Shown: positions 27,923 through 36,800, numbered from the stretch's first letter. The stretch is 64,000 bases of DNA from Microvirga arabica (GCF_016811235.1 NZ_JAFBID010000004.1:98845-162844); one strand, 5' to 3'. Made by a program: numbers and translations. Notes: generated by a model not told the origin, from the letters alone.

Positions 27923-28205
27923 ACATCCCGAGGTATGCTGCCGCAAATGAGGAAATTCACCGGCTGGCGTACAGGCGCCTTCTACTTCGCTAGTTTCACC
28001 GTTTGCCGAGCGTGTCGTGCCGGTCGCACGCCTAGGGAAGTTGTCGATAAATATACGATCAGCCGGGCAGTCATACAGAGCTGATCTCTTGTCCCTCAAG
28101 CAGTGTTTGGCACCCTGAACGAGATACTGACTGAAGCTATTGTCGACGATCCCGATCCAGCGCAAATTCTTGGTACGCTGTCGCACCTACCAGTCTTGGA
28201 TCGTG
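27923..28205. other. Upstream region without gene
   Basis: No gene was seen between the possible minus-strand gene and the promoter motif at 28206. Confidence 0.4.
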
Positions 28206-28230
28206 GGAACGGGGCTCAGCCTACTCCGTT
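28206..28230 (+). promoter_or_regulatory. EcfG-type promoter motif before the DUF1236 gene
   Basis: GGAAC-N17-cGTT ends 29 bases before the ATG at 28260. Both the match and the spacing are ideal for a direct EcfG promoter; this is the best-placed example in the window. Confidence 0.65.
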
Positions 28231-28259
28231 CGCTGCATGTCTGCTGATAAGGAGCGATT

Positions 28260-28667
28260 ATGAGAGACCGAATTCTAAACCCTGCCCTTGCAGTCCTCTT
28301 GTTCGGTGTGCCGCTTGCTGCTTGCCAGACCGGTGCTGGTACGGGTGCCGCAGGGGGCGCCGTCACGGGGGCAGTGCTGGGAGGTCCGGTAGGTGCTGTC
28401 GTTGGGGGAGTTGCAGGTGCCGCCGCTGGAGCTGCTTTAACCCCAGACGAGACAATAAGAGCCCGGCAGTATGTGGTCACCCAACGAGTTCCCTCAGTGC
28501 GCGTCCGAGAGAACGTCACGGTAGGTTACCGTCTCCCGGCGCAGGTTGCATACCGCCCACTTCCACCAAATCTCGGCCTCCGTCGCGAGTATGGCTACAC
28601 GATCGTCAACGACCGACCTGTTCTGGTTGAGCCACGCACGCGCGAAGTCGTTTATATCTATGACTGA
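28260..28667 (+). CDS. DUF1236 lipoprotein with glycine-zipper helix
   Basis: A 135-residue protein. The lipoprotein signal is LLFGVPLAACQTG, with Cys at about residue 21 as the lipid site. Then comes a Gly/Ala-rich zipper (VLGGPVGAVVGGVAGAAAGA) and a C-terminal DUF1236-type domain (VRENVTVGYRLPAQVAYRPL, YGYTIVNDRPVLVEPRTREV). AAGGAG is followed by 7 bases before the ATG. Glycine-zipper lipoproteins sit in the outer or inner membrane and are often stress induced, consistent with the EcfG motif just upstream. Confidence 0.87.
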   Translation: MRDRILNPALAVLLFGVPLAACQTGAGTGAAGGAVTGAVLGGPVGAVVGGVAGAAAGAALTPDETIRARQYVVTQRVPSVRVRENVTVGYRLPAQVAYRPLPPNLGLRREYGYTIVNDRPVLVEPRTREVVYIYD

Positions 28668-29332
28668 CTAACCTAAAGTCGCCTCAGTGATTCACCTCGC
28701 AGAATCACTGTTAGGGCAACGACAGGCATCAGCTCTCAAGATGCACATCCGAAGGCAGGTCCGAACGGTCTCTGCATTAACGCCATGTCGTGTCTGGCCG
28801 CCGTCATCGCCAGCGTCGCACGCCAGCCGAGCCGGTCAGAGGAGGCAATCTTCTCTGAACGGTGCTGCACGTACAACTGTCAGGAGAGTCCGACATCGCA
28901 GCGAGTAGAGACTCGCCAGAGGAGCCCGGACCCCGACAATTGATAGATGGGATTGCCTGAACAGGGATTCAGGCTCCTTTGTGTCAGGATACGTTGGCAC
29001 TTTGACCCACCAGCAACGGAACCCAGTGGTATTCTCAGCATCCGCTGCGGCAGAGTACGCGCTCCGCCATCACCTTACATGAGGTCGAGAAACGCGCGTA
29101 ATGGCACACCCGCACGCGGATCGAACGGCAGCCCGCCGAGCGCAAGCGCGAGATGGCTGGAAATTTGGTTCGGCATCGTACTCAGTCCTTGGGCAGTCTG
29201 CCGGATAGCCGGACCTCGTCCTATGTCCTGCCCATTCATGTTCATCTACGCCGTTTTGACTCATAGGAATGGCTCAAGAGTTCTGATTTCAGCAACCCTC
29301 GGTGAGAAAGCCTGGGCCGAAAGGAAGACATC
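28668..29332. other. Gene-free stretch
   Basis: Nothing supportable; overlapping frames on both strands near 28950-29390 lack ribosome-binding sites. Confidence 0.45.
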
Positions 29333-29497
29333 ATGGCTGCAAACCACGAACCACGTGATTCCAATACAATTGGCTCGACCACAAAGTTGAACCGAACCGC
29401 AACACCTAGTGAGCGCCGAACATCGAATTGGGGCTTTGCAATTACTATGATTGGGGCCGTTGCCGGCATTGCCGTTCTCGCTTGGGCCATGGCTTGA
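29333..29497 (+). CDS. 54-residue single-helix membrane protein
   Basis: The N-terminal 32 residues are hydrophilic (MAANHEPRDSNTIGSTTKLN), then one C-terminal helix (FAITMIGAVAGIAVLAWAMA). AAGGAAG precedes the ATG at a good distance. Tiny tail-anchored proteins like this are common in Methylobacterium and Microvirga. The architecture resembles the frame at 22407-22604. Its function is unknown. Confidence 0.7.
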   Translation: MAANHEPRDSNTIGSTTKLNRTATPSERRTSNWGFAITMIGAVAGIAVLAWAMA

Positions 29498-30060
29498 TAC
29501 TCGGTCGACCAACGTCGAGCTTCAACACGTTTCTACCTCAAACACAGATACTTTAAACACAAGGCTATTTGCAACGGCATTCAACAATCTGGGCTTGCTT
29601 AGAAGGGTCCAGATCCCAACCCTTTGCGTTAGTAGGACGCCTCAACGTCGCATAATTGCTCCATATAAAACGACACACGTAGCGTGCTGCGCGTGCCGCA
29701 TTCCTTTCTCTATGTCGCGGCAGTCTATCAAGATCTGCATGCGATACTGGGATCCTTTCCAGCTAAAGTCCTAAAGGCAGATCCTGAGCTACCCATTCAA
29801 CTTGTGTTTTCGACCGTGAATCGGCTCGGTAGAGTAATAGTCTCTTGCGTATCCCTCCGGATGCACGCAGGGCGTTATTCCGGGTGTGGTGGCCTCGTAG
29901 CGCATACAGACACTGCTGGCTGAGCACTAAGCTGTCTTTGGCCATTGTGGCCGCAAGCCGCCCTTAGTTCAGGTAGGAAATACCAGGCGGCACGCACCGG
30001 GATCCGTGGCGGTGACGCAGGAGTTCACACCAACATGCAAGTGTAAACAGGAGTGCCCAG
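29498..30060. other. Gene-free stretch
   Basis: No supported gene; base composition is noticeably lower in GC than the following ion-channel gene. Confidence 0.45.
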
Positions 30061-30861
30061 GTGATGACTGACAGGATGCCTCCGAGCGCGTATTCGGTGG
30101 AGGAGCGATGGGATGCCCTCCGTGATCTTGAGGAGTGGCTTGAAACCCCAATGAAACTCCTCAGCTTCATTTGGCTCCTTCTCGTCATCATAGAACTTGT
30201 GTGGGGGAGCACCCGCACGCTGGAGGTCTTTGGCACCGCGATCTGGATCACCTTCATTATCGAGTTCACCCTCCGGTTTGCGCTTGCTCCCCGCAAGGGC
30301 TCCTTTCTGCGGCGCAACTGGCTCACAGTGATTGCTCTGGTCGTGCCTGCCTTCCGCCTGCTGAGGGGTCTGCGCTTCCTCAAGGCCGCGCGGGCAGCGC
30401 GGAGCTTCCGGCTTGTGCGCATTGTTGGCACCGCAAACCGGGGCATGAATGCCCTGCGGGCCAGCCTGAGCCGCCGCGGCCTTGGCTATGCCGTCGTCCT
30501 GACCATGCTGATCACCCTGCTCGGAGCCGGCGGCATGCTGACCTTCGAGCCGGCAGCGGAGGTGCAGGGGGGCTTCTCCACTTATTGGGATGCTCTCTGG
30601 TGGACCGGAATGCTTCTAACCACAATGGGCAGCGAGTACTGGCCCAAGAGTTTGGAGGGCCGCATCCTGTGTTTCCTGCTGTCGCTGTATGGCTTTGCCG
30701 TCTTCGGCTACATCACCGCGAGCTTCGCCTCCTTCTTCGTCGAGCGGGATGCCGCATCCCCGGAGGCGGACACTGCGAGCAGTACCGACTTAGTCGCGCT
30801 GCGGGCCGAAATCATGGCGCTGCGGGCGGATCTTGCCGCCAGCAGGTCAGGTCGGATCTGA
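30061..30861 (+). CDS. Voltage-gated-type ion transporter (six-helix channel)
   Basis: A 266-residue channel subunit. Helices S1-S3 lie within residues 33-95 (LLSFIWLLLVIIELVWG, IWITFIIEFTLRFAL). The basic S4-like segment is RLLRGLRFLKAARAARSFRL. S5 is VVLTMLITLLGAGGM, the pore helix is STYWDALWWTGMLLTTMG, and S6 is CFLLSLYGFAVFGYITASFA. The selectivity filter reads TTMGSEYWP instead of the potassium TVGYGD, a variant typical of one bacterial ion-transporter branch. A short C-terminal coiled coil (LVALRAEIMALRADLAA) may assist tetramer formation. The GTG at 30061 has GGAG seven bases upstream. Confidence 0.88.
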   Translation: MMTDRMPPSAYSVEERWDALRDLEEWLETPMKLLSFIWLLLVIIELVWGSTRTLEVFGTAIWITFIIEFTLRFALAPRKGSFLRRNWLTVIALVVPAFRLLRGLRFLKAARAARSFRLVRIVGTANRGMNALRASLSRRGLGYAVVLTMLITLLGAGGMLTFEPAAEVQGGFSTYWDALWWTGMLLTTMGSEYWPKSLEGRILCFLLSLYGFAVFGYITASFASFFVERDAASPEADTASSTDLVALRAEIMALRADLAASRSGRI

Positions 30862-30948
30862 AAGTTATCTTGGAGCTGCCCCAGATGTAGACGCTGAAAG
30901 CCTGCTTTGACCAGTCCATAGAGTTGTAGGCCTTCCGAGGTGACGAGC

Positions 30949-31524
30949 ATGGATCAGCTTAAAGAGATCTTGCGTGAAGCACTTGGCCTCGAATTAGAGA
31001 GCAGCGACATCAATGTCCTGCAGATGATGTTGCGTGCCGCAGTGGTTTATGTGGTGACGGTGCTCATGGTTCGGCTTGCTAAGAAGCGCTTTATGGGACG
31101 GGCCACTGCCTTTGACGTAATTCTCGGCATCATGATTGGGTCCATCGCCAGCCGCGCCGTGACCGGCAACGCGCCGTTCCTTCCCGCCCTTGCAGCAACT
31201 GCGGTGCTGCTGGGCATGCACTGGCTGTTTTCGGGCCTTGCCCTGCGCTGGCACGGCTTCGGCACCCTGGTCAAAGGCAAGGCCTGCGTCTTGGTCCACA
31301 AGGGCGAGGTCGACACCACGTCGATGCAGGCAGTGCACATGACAGAGCATGATCTCTGGGAGGATCTGCGGGGCAAGGGCATCTCGCGCCTAGATCAGGT
31401 GGACGAGGCCCGCTTGGAGCGCAGTGGCAAGCTTAGTGTACTCAAGGCGCCTTCGGAGCCCAAAGTCGTGGACGTGATGGTGCGCGATGACGTGCAGACT
31501 GTCCGGATCGAGATTAGGACGTAG
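30949..31524 (+). CDS. DUF421 (YetF-type) membrane protein
   Basis: A 191-residue protein with three N-terminal helices (MMLRAAVVYVVTVLMVRLAK; FDVILGIMIGSIASRAVTG; LAATAVLLGMHWLFSGLALR) and a cytoplasmic YetF-type domain (GTLVKGKACVLVHKGEVDTT, MTEHDLWEDLRGKGISRLDQ, VDEARLERSGKLSVLK). The usual family start RTAIVYLVL and KRFMGR are recognisable. It lies 87 bases after the ion-channel gene on the same strand and probably shares its transcript. The ATG at 30949 has GAGG eight bases upstream. Family function is unknown, with spore and stress links in Firmicutes. Confidence 0.88.
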   Translation: MDQLKEILREALGLELESSDINVLQMMLRAAVVYVVTVLMVRLAKKRFMGRATAFDVILGIMIGSIASRAVTGNAPFLPALAATAVLLGMHWLFSGLALRWHGFGTLVKGKACVLVHKGEVDTTSMQAVHMTEHDLWEDLRGKGISRLDQVDEARLERSGKLSVLKAPSEPKVVDVMVRDDVQTVRIEIRT

Positions 31525-31593
31525 CACTGCTGGGACGGCGGAGAGGTTGTTAGAGGGGCGCCCAATGACAGTACAACAGCGTACAGATTGCAC

Positions 31594-31617
31594 GGAACAC
31601 CCCGAAACAATCCCGTT
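31594..31617 (+). promoter_or_regulatory. EcfG-type promoter motif before PRC gene 31732
   Basis: GGAAC-N16-cGTT, a full consensus match with the alternative 16-base spacer, 115 bases before the ATG. Confidence 0.55.
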
Positions 31618-31731
31618 GTGACCGGTTTCTACCCACGTATTCAACCGGCTGGTTCTAAAACCCCTCACGCGGTGAGAGCCGTGCGGCCCTCCACGGGCAA
31701 GGGTTGGGCCACCATCGAATGGGATTTGTTT

Positions 31732-32223
31732 ATGCGTGTGACAGTCTTTGCTGCGATTTTGGCGACCACCCTTGTTCCCTTGTCCGCCGTATGGGCGCAG
31801 TCCCCTGGCAACAACTCCTCCCCCGCACCGGACAGCCCGCATACTGGCCCGGCGGCAACTACAGAATTGTCACAGCCATCGCCAGCTCCAATCCAGCCGG
31901 CCGAGATAACTCGTCAACTCCCGGTTTCAAGCATTGTCGAGAAGGACTTGGTCGCACCTGATGGATCGAGTCTCGGCGATATCGAGCAGGTGGTCGAGCA
32001 AAGTTCCGACAAGGTAATGTACCTCGTCGTCAGCAACGGAGGCATCATGGGCTTCTTTGACAACCAGGTCGTTGTCCCGCTGAGCAAGATCGCTGTCCGA
32101 AACGACCGGATCGTCGCTCCCGACCTGACAGAGGAGACACTCAAATCCCTACCAGATTTCGAAGAGGATGCCTTTCAGAACGTCGGTGTGGGCAGGACGG
32201 TGACTATCGCCGAGCTGAAGTGA
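31732..32223 (+). CDS. Exported PRC-barrel protein
   Basis: A 163-residue protein. The signal peptide is MRVTVFAAILATTLVPLSAV, cleaved at VWAQ. A Pro/Ser linker (residues 23-65) is followed by a PRC barrel at 66-140 (SIVEKDLVAPDGSSLGDIEQ, MYLVVSNGGIMGFFDNQVVV, PLSKIAVRNDRIVAPDLTEE). A short acidic end follows. The ATG at 31732 is chosen because the signal peptide begins there; the ribosome-binding site (GGGATTT) is weak. The gene for an SH3 protein follows after 68 bases, probably in the same operon. Confidence 0.85.
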   Translation: MRVTVFAAILATTLVPLSAVWAQSPGNNSSPAPDSPHTGPAATTELSQPSPAPIQPAEITRQLPVSSIVEKDLVAPDGSSLGDIEQVVEQSSDKVMYLVVSNGGIMGFFDNQVVVPLSKIAVRNDRIVAPDLTEETLKSLPDFEEDAFQNVGVGRTVTIAELK

Positions 32224-32291
32224 GCCTGCTGAGCGACGCCAGCTAAGACACTGGCACTCCAGTAACAATGCATGCCGAAAGTGAGAACCCG

Positions 32292-32894
32292 ATGTTGAAG
32301 AGAAGTACGGCAGTAATCGCCCTTGCTACGGGGCTCGTGCTACCGGGAACGGTGCTCGCCGAAGCCCTAGCTTTCACCACTACCGACCTCAACATCCGAA
32401 CCGGACCAGGCGCATCCTACCAGCGCTTCGGCACGATCCAGGAGGGTGACCGAGTAGTTGTCCATGGATGTCTTACTGGCTACAACTGGTGCGACGTGAG
32501 CTGGTCCGGTGAGCGGGGCTGGGTCTCCGGGAACTATCTCGCCTATGCCGGCCAACGTTATGCACGCCAGCCCATTCCAAGTATCGGCGTCACGATCGGG
32601 GTGCCGGTGGTTGGATTCCGTCCAGACGCCTATCACCGCCGCTACTACGTCGACCGACCATGGTATCGCGATCGCTATCTTGATTCCCGCGAGATCCGAA
32701 GGGACCGCCGGGAACTGCGGGACGCCCGCCGCGAAATGCGGGAAGAGCGGAGGGACCTCTTTGAAGCTCGCAGGGACTTGCGGCAGGAGCGCCGAGTAGG
32801 CAGCGACACCAGCGCGGAGCGGCGTAGGGTGAGGCAGGAGCGTCAAGACCTGCGAGAGGCGCGGCAGAACCTGCGGCGAGAGCGTCGGGACTAG
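32292..32894 (+). CDS. Exported bacterial SH3 protein with Arg/Glu-rich tail
   Basis: A 200-residue protein. The signal peptide is MLKRSTAVIALATGLVLPGT, cleaved near LAEA. An SH3b domain lies at residues 27-85 (FTTTDLNIRTGPGASYQRFG, RVVVHGCLTGYNWCDVSWSG, RGWVSGNYLAY). A Tyr/Arg linker is followed by about 65 residues of Arg/Glu/Asp helix (RRDRRELRDARREMREERRD and on). SH3b domains bind peptidoglycan stems; the highly charged helix may bind polyanions or form a coiled coil. An intrinsic terminator follows at 32937. Confidence 0.87.
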   Translation: MLKRSTAVIALATGLVLPGTVLAEALAFTTTDLNIRTGPGASYQRFGTIQEGDRVVVHGCLTGYNWCDVSWSGERGWVSGNYLAYAGQRYARQPIPSIGVTIGVPVVGFRPDAYHRRYYVDRPWYRDRYLDSREIRRDRRELRDARREMREERRDLFEARRDLRQERRVGSDTSAERRRVRQERQDLREARQNLRRERRD

Positions 32895-32936
32895 GCCTTC
32901 ACCTCCCAACACTCATCGCCTATCCGTGTATGAATC

Positions 32937-32979
32937 CAGCCCTGACGACAGGACTTGTTGTCAGGGGCTACGCATTTTT
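32937..32979 (+). terminator. Intrinsic terminator after SH3 gene
   Basis: AGCCCTGACGACA pairs with TGTTGTCAGGGGCT with one bulge and a G-U, followed by ACGCATTTTTG. It lies 43 bases past the stop and should end the PRC-SH3 transcript. Confidence 0.7.
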
Positions 32980-33285
32980 GAAGAGCAAGCGGGTATCGGC
33001 CACGCGGCGCCATGGTGCTGCAGGCAGCAGCATGCATTGGGACCATTTTGCTCCGTCTTGGACAGGACCTGCAGTCTCGGCTTAGCAGAGATCCTCGTCC
33101 GTCGGAGCGGGCAATCGTACAGCCAGAATCCCTAAGACTCAGACTTAGTCCTGCACCGTACAGAAACGTTCTGACCCATCGAAACTGGGAGAGCACTCAC
33201 CGCTTCTCCTCCCAACTGAGTCCAGACGGTTGTCCGGCTAGGGGCGTCCTTGCCGGAGTCTGGATTTGCAGCGAAGGAGCTCATG
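32980..33285. other. Leader region of the PRC/repeat gene
   Basis: No gene was seen. No GGAAC-N16/17-GTT motif was found here, unlike in front of the paralogue at 18329. Confidence 0.45.
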
Positions 33286-35004
33286 ATGAAACTCGCAACA
33301 ATTGTAGCCTTCCTTGGCACGACCGCCCTCGTTCCCTTACCAGCTCTTGCCCAGCAGAACGCCACATCCCAGGCTAACCAGCCTCAGCAACAGAGCCGGC
33401 AGAACACGGCGCAGGATCAAGGCATTCCCTCCTCACAGCTACGGAACCAGACTCTCTACACCCAGGCTGGTCGCGAGTTCGGACGCATCACCAGAACCGT
33501 GCAAGGACAGGACAACCAAGTCTACTTGGTCGTCTCGGCCGGCACCAATCAGTCGCTCGTTCCCGTCAATCGCCTTGCCTATCGCAATGACCGCCTCATA
33601 GTGACGGGCAACGATGATCAATTGCGATTCCAGCCTTACAATCAGCAGATGGCGAGCCAATACCGCATGCTCGAGCCGGACTACCGTGTAGCAATCGCTG
33701 GCTCCGGTAGCGATCCAGCGCTGGCGGCACGGGCGGCCAACGCTGGAGCCAACGTAGTGGTCCGCCAGCCGGCTCCGACCATCCAAGTGGATCCGGCCGA
33801 TCCGCGCGTGATCGTCCGTCAAGCTCAGCCCCAGGTGACGGTGAACCAACCCCAACCGGAGATCATCGTGCGCCAGCCGCAACCGACGGTGACGGTGAAC
33901 ATTCCCCAGCCGGAGATCATCGTGCGCATGCCTCAGCCCAACGTGAACGTCGCGATGCCGCAGCCGGATGTGCGTGTGCTGATGGCGCGCCCCGATGTGG
34001 CAGTCACACGTCCCGGCGAACCGCAGGTGCAGGTCGAGGCGGTCCAGCCGCAGGTTCTCGTGCAACGCCAAGCAAACGCCGAGCCGCAGGTACAGGTGCA
34101 GCGAGCGGAAGGGCAGCCGACCGTGCGCTACGAGCGCTCTGAGCCGCGCGTCATCGTCAATCAGGCCGAAGGCCAGCCGGCTGTGCGGGTCGAGCAGCAG
34201 ACCCAGCCGGCTGCTCGTAACCAACAGGCCATGAACACCAGTGCGAACCCTGTCCGTCCTATCGCGGTGTCCGAGATCAAAGGCAAGGACGTTTACAATC
34301 TTGAAGGCGAGGATCTTGGTGAGATCGAGCGCGTGATTCTGGGCTCAAATAACCAAAGCTATGGTGTGATCCGCTTCGGCGAGTTCCTGGGGCTGGGCGG
34401 CGAGGCCCGCATTCTGCCCCTCTCGCAAATGGCGCTTCAACAGGATCGCATTATCCTCCCGGGCATGTCAGAAGCCGAACTGCGGGCCCTGCCGGTCTAT
34501 CGGGAAGGCATGGCCGGCTACCGCGAAGCTGAGCCCACATACCGCGCGAGCTTGGCGAGCTATCTGGCGGCAGCCGACCAAGCGCATGACCGGGCAGGCT
34601 TGCCAATCAATGAGCGCACGGCTCTGACCGCGGAGCCACGGCCGGATCCCGCAGCAACCGGAGCCGTTGACCCGGGCGCCAACATCCGTCCGATGCGGAT
34701 CACCGATCTCGAAGACATGGATGTTTATAGCGTCCGTGGCCAGAAAATCGGCGAGGTTAAGCGCTTGGTCCGTCGCCTTGGTGATAATCGGAGCTTCGTC
34801 ATCCTTGAGCACGGCGGGTTCCTTGGCCTGGGCGAGAAGGAGGTTCCCATCCCGCTCGACCGTATGTTCGTGACCGGCAACCGACTCGTGGCTGCCGGCT
34901 TGACGGAAGCTGAGGTCGAGGCGATCGATGACTGGGACTTTAACACCCGAGAGTATCGCGAGTTCGCGGACAACGAGACCGTCGACATCGGGTTGCGGGG
35001 ATAA
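33286..35004 (+). CDS. Exported protein with three PRC-barrel domains and a nine-residue repeat rod
   Basis: A 572-residue protein. The signal peptide is MKLATIVAFLGTTALVPLPA, cleaved after LAQ. A first, diverged PRC-like domain is at about 45-120 (LRNQTLYTQAGREFGRITRT). The repeat rod runs from about 150 to 300, with units such as QPQPEIIVR, QPQPTVTVN, IPQPEIIVR, MPQPNVNVA and MPQPDVRVL. PRC two is at 325-410 (VSEIKGKDVYNLEGEDLGEI, FGEFLGLGGEARILPLSQMA) and PRC three at 475-565 (ITDLEDMDVYSVRGQKIGEV, GGFLGLGEKEVPIPLDRMFV). It looks like a fusion of the 18329-type gene with the 8191-type gene. GGAG is six bases before the ATG at 33286. Confidence 0.88.
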   Translation: MKLATIVAFLGTTALVPLPALAQQNATSQANQPQQQSRQNTAQDQGIPSSQLRNQTLYTQAGREFGRITRTVQGQDNQVYLVVSAGTNQSLVPVNRLAYRNDRLIVTGNDDQLRFQPYNQQMASQYRMLEPDYRVAIAGSGSDPALAARAANAGANVVVRQPAPTIQVDPADPRVIVRQAQPQVTVNQPQPEIIVRQPQPTVTVNIPQPEIIVRMPQPNVNVAMPQPDVRVLMARPDVAVTRPGEPQVQVEAVQPQVLVQRQANAEPQVQVQRAEGQPTVRYERSEPRVIVNQAEGQPAVRVEQQTQPAARNQQAMNTSANPVRPIAVSEIKGKDVYNLEGEDLGEIERVILGSNNQSYGVIRFGEFLGLGGEARILPLSQMALQQDRIILPGMSEAELRALPVYREGMAGYREAEPTYRASLASYLAAADQAHDRAGLPINERTALTAEPRPDPAATGAVDPGANIRPMRITDLEDMDVYSVRGQKIGEVKRLVRRLGDNRSFVILEHGGFLGLGEKEVPIPLDRMFVTGNRLVAAGLTEAEVEAIDDWDFNTREYREFADNETVDIGLRG

Positions 35005-35026
35005 CCAACCACCTGCTGGACGGATG

Positions 35027-35051
35027 CAATGGGGGCCTGATGCCCCCATTG
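35027..35051 (+). terminator. 10-bp perfect hairpin after the three-PRC gene
   Basis: CAATGGGGGC, loop CTGAT, then GCCCCCATTG, 22 bases past the stop. There is no long U-run, so it is a weak intrinsic terminator or 3-prime stabiliser. Confidence 0.6.
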
Positions 35052-35299
35052 TAGTTCGCGCACTGATGAATTCAGGAGATTGGATGATCGTAGCATGGTT
35101 GGTGTGAGCGTCGTCCAGGAGTCACAACATTGCGACTGCGGGCTGACCCTCTGTCGACCAGAAGGAAAGGTAAGATTTTGTTTCCCCCCTCGACGGAGAT
35201 GACCCCGGTAAGCCATCGCACAAAGCTCCGCTCCGCCTGAATTGATGACAGGGAACCTCTGATTGTTCGACTGACCAAGGTGATTGACAGGAGAAGTCG

Positions 35300-35872
35300 A
35301 TGGCCATGACGTACACTACCCCGCCTCCCTCTGTAGACAGCAGCACCGGGCGTGCGCTGGCCTGGTTTGGCGTTGCTCTGCAAGCTGTCGCTTTTGTCGC
35401 GGTTTGGTGGCTTCAGCGCTGGAACGGGTTATGGACCATCGGTGGGTTCTTTCTTCTGTCGCTTGGGTTCATGCTGCTGCAGCGGCGCATCCCCAGCCTG
35501 ATCAGCTTTCTGGTTGTGTGCGCGGCCCTGCTGAACGCTGGGGGCTGGGCCTGGAACTGGTTCCAGGAGTTCGCGTGGTTCGACGAGCTCGTACACACCT
35601 TCACCCCGCTTGCTCTGGTATCTGCTGTCATGTACCGCCTATGGATCAGCGGTTGGATAACGGGCATTCCCGGGAGCAGCAGCTTCGTAATCTTGGCGAC
35701 CCTGATCGGGTTAGGTCTGGGAATTGCCTGGGAGATTGTGGAGGCCACCTTCCTCAATCTTGCGTGGGCTGATACGCTGCTGGATCTTGTTATGGACACA
35801 ATCGGCGCTACAGCCGGCGGCAAATTTGCCGGCTGGGTAATCGTTCAGCTGGGTGCCACGCGAGACTCATGA
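35300..35872 (+). CDS. DUF2238 (YjdF)-like membrane protein
   Basis: A 190-residue protein with about five helices (ALAWFGVALQAVAFVAVWWL; LWTIGGFFLLSLGFMLL; LISFLVVCAALLNAGGWAWN; FVILATLIGLGLGIAWEIVE). Family-like polar motifs within helices are WFDELVHTFTPLALVSAV, GIAWEIVEATF and DLVMDTIGATAGGKF, as in DUF2238, whose members keep D-x-x-x-H, E-x-x-E and D-x-x-x-D-x-x-G signatures. Its function is unknown. GGAG is six bases before the ATG. Confidence 0.75.
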   Translation: MAMTYTTPPPSVDSSTGRALAWFGVALQAVAFVAVWWLQRWNGLWTIGGFFLLSLGFMLLQRRIPSLISFLVVCAALLNAGGWAWNWFQEFAWFDELVHTFTPLALVSAVMYRLWISGWITGIPGSSSFVILATLIGLGLGIAWEIVEATFLNLAWADTLLDLVMDTIGATAGGKFAGWVIVQLGATRDS

Positions 35873-36453
35873 AGAGCGGGTGGCATTAGGCCCCTGGTCA
35901 AGCAGCGCACCTGCAGATTATCCCAGCCTGCGCTCCGAGGATCTTCTCATCCGCTACCCTCCCGAGGCAGTAAGGCCGACCATTTCACCTGGCAAAGTAG
36001 CCGCGAGACAAATCGAGAGCGGATCGCCTGCATGCTTGTGCTTCATCGCATATCTCCGATCTCCCCATAGGACTGCTGTGCCCAACTCCCTGTATGGGAG
36101 AGCGTTGAGACCACCGAGGGCTATTTCTCAACCCGCCGGTTTCCGAATCCGGATCGGACAGGTCGATCGCCGGCTTTGAGGCGTGATGTCGATTTTTGTG
36201 GGGGCATATCCCTCACGATTTCGCCTGGATGTGGCATGGCATGAGCAACCGTGAAACCCTAGTCACGAGGGGCACGAACGAGGATTGCGCTCCTCACATC
36301 GGATCTGCCACGTGGTGAGGGGACCGGATGCCTTCCAGCTAACCGCTACAATGCTCATGCGTGGCATGCGGCTGCAGTCAGGGCCACCATTGATCTGGCT
36401 GGACCTTAGCAATGCTGTTGACATGCTCACATTAACCGCGGCCCTTTGAACGG
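35873..36453. other. Gene-free stretch
   Basis: No supported gene; one open frame (35853-36179) overlaps the previous gene and has no independent support. Confidence 0.45.
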
Positions 36454-36594
36454 TTACGCCTTTGCTGTTTCCTTGATGGCATCCATGATGACCCGAGTTG
36501 CGCCCGTCAGCTCAGCCTCCCCGAGGTTGAAGCACCCGCAACCGTCTATGGTCTCTCCCTCCGGCGAGAAAATCTCGAGCCACAACGATGGCAT
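36454..36594 (-). CDS. 46-residue hypothetical protein
   Basis: ATG at 36594, TAA at 36454-36456. The product, MPSLWLEIFSPEGETIDGCG then CFNLGEAELTGATRVIMDAI and KETAKA, looks like a folded two-strand, one-helix mini-protein with a C-G-C pair. It starts 2 bases after the stop of the gene at 36597-36800, so it is translationally coupled to it. No family was recognised; composition is far better than random. Confidence 0.6.
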   Translation of the reverse strand: MPSLWLEIFSPEGETIDGCGCFNLGEAELTGATRVIMDAIKETAKA

Positions 36595-36596
36595 CG

Positions 36597-36800
36597 TCAA
36601 GGAATACGTCCCCGTGGCAACTCGGTCAGACGCACCCTGAGCGGCCTCGCACCGGCCAGCGCCACTGTTCGCGAGCCATCGGGGCAGGAGAGCGTAACCT
36701 CAAGTCGAACATAGGCGCTGATCAACTCACACTCAATCCGGTGGGGACAGGGAGTGAATGCATCCGTGCGTCGCGACAGTTCGTCTTGTTTGTACGACAT
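36597..36800 (-). CDS. 67-residue hypothetical protein
   Basis: ATG at 36800 is preceded by a very strong AGGAGGAGG, about seven bases away. The product reads MSYKQDELSRRTDAFTPCPH, RIECELISAYVRLEVTLSCP, then DGSRTVALAGARPLRVRLTE. It is probably a small beta-rich cytoplasmic protein with three cysteines. It forms a coupled pair with 36454-36594. A longer frame reaching 37091 has no ribosome-binding site. Confidence 0.65.
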   Translation of the reverse strand: MSYKQDELSRRTDAFTPCPHRIECELISAYVRLEVTLSCPDGSRTVALAGARPLRVRLTELPRGRIP

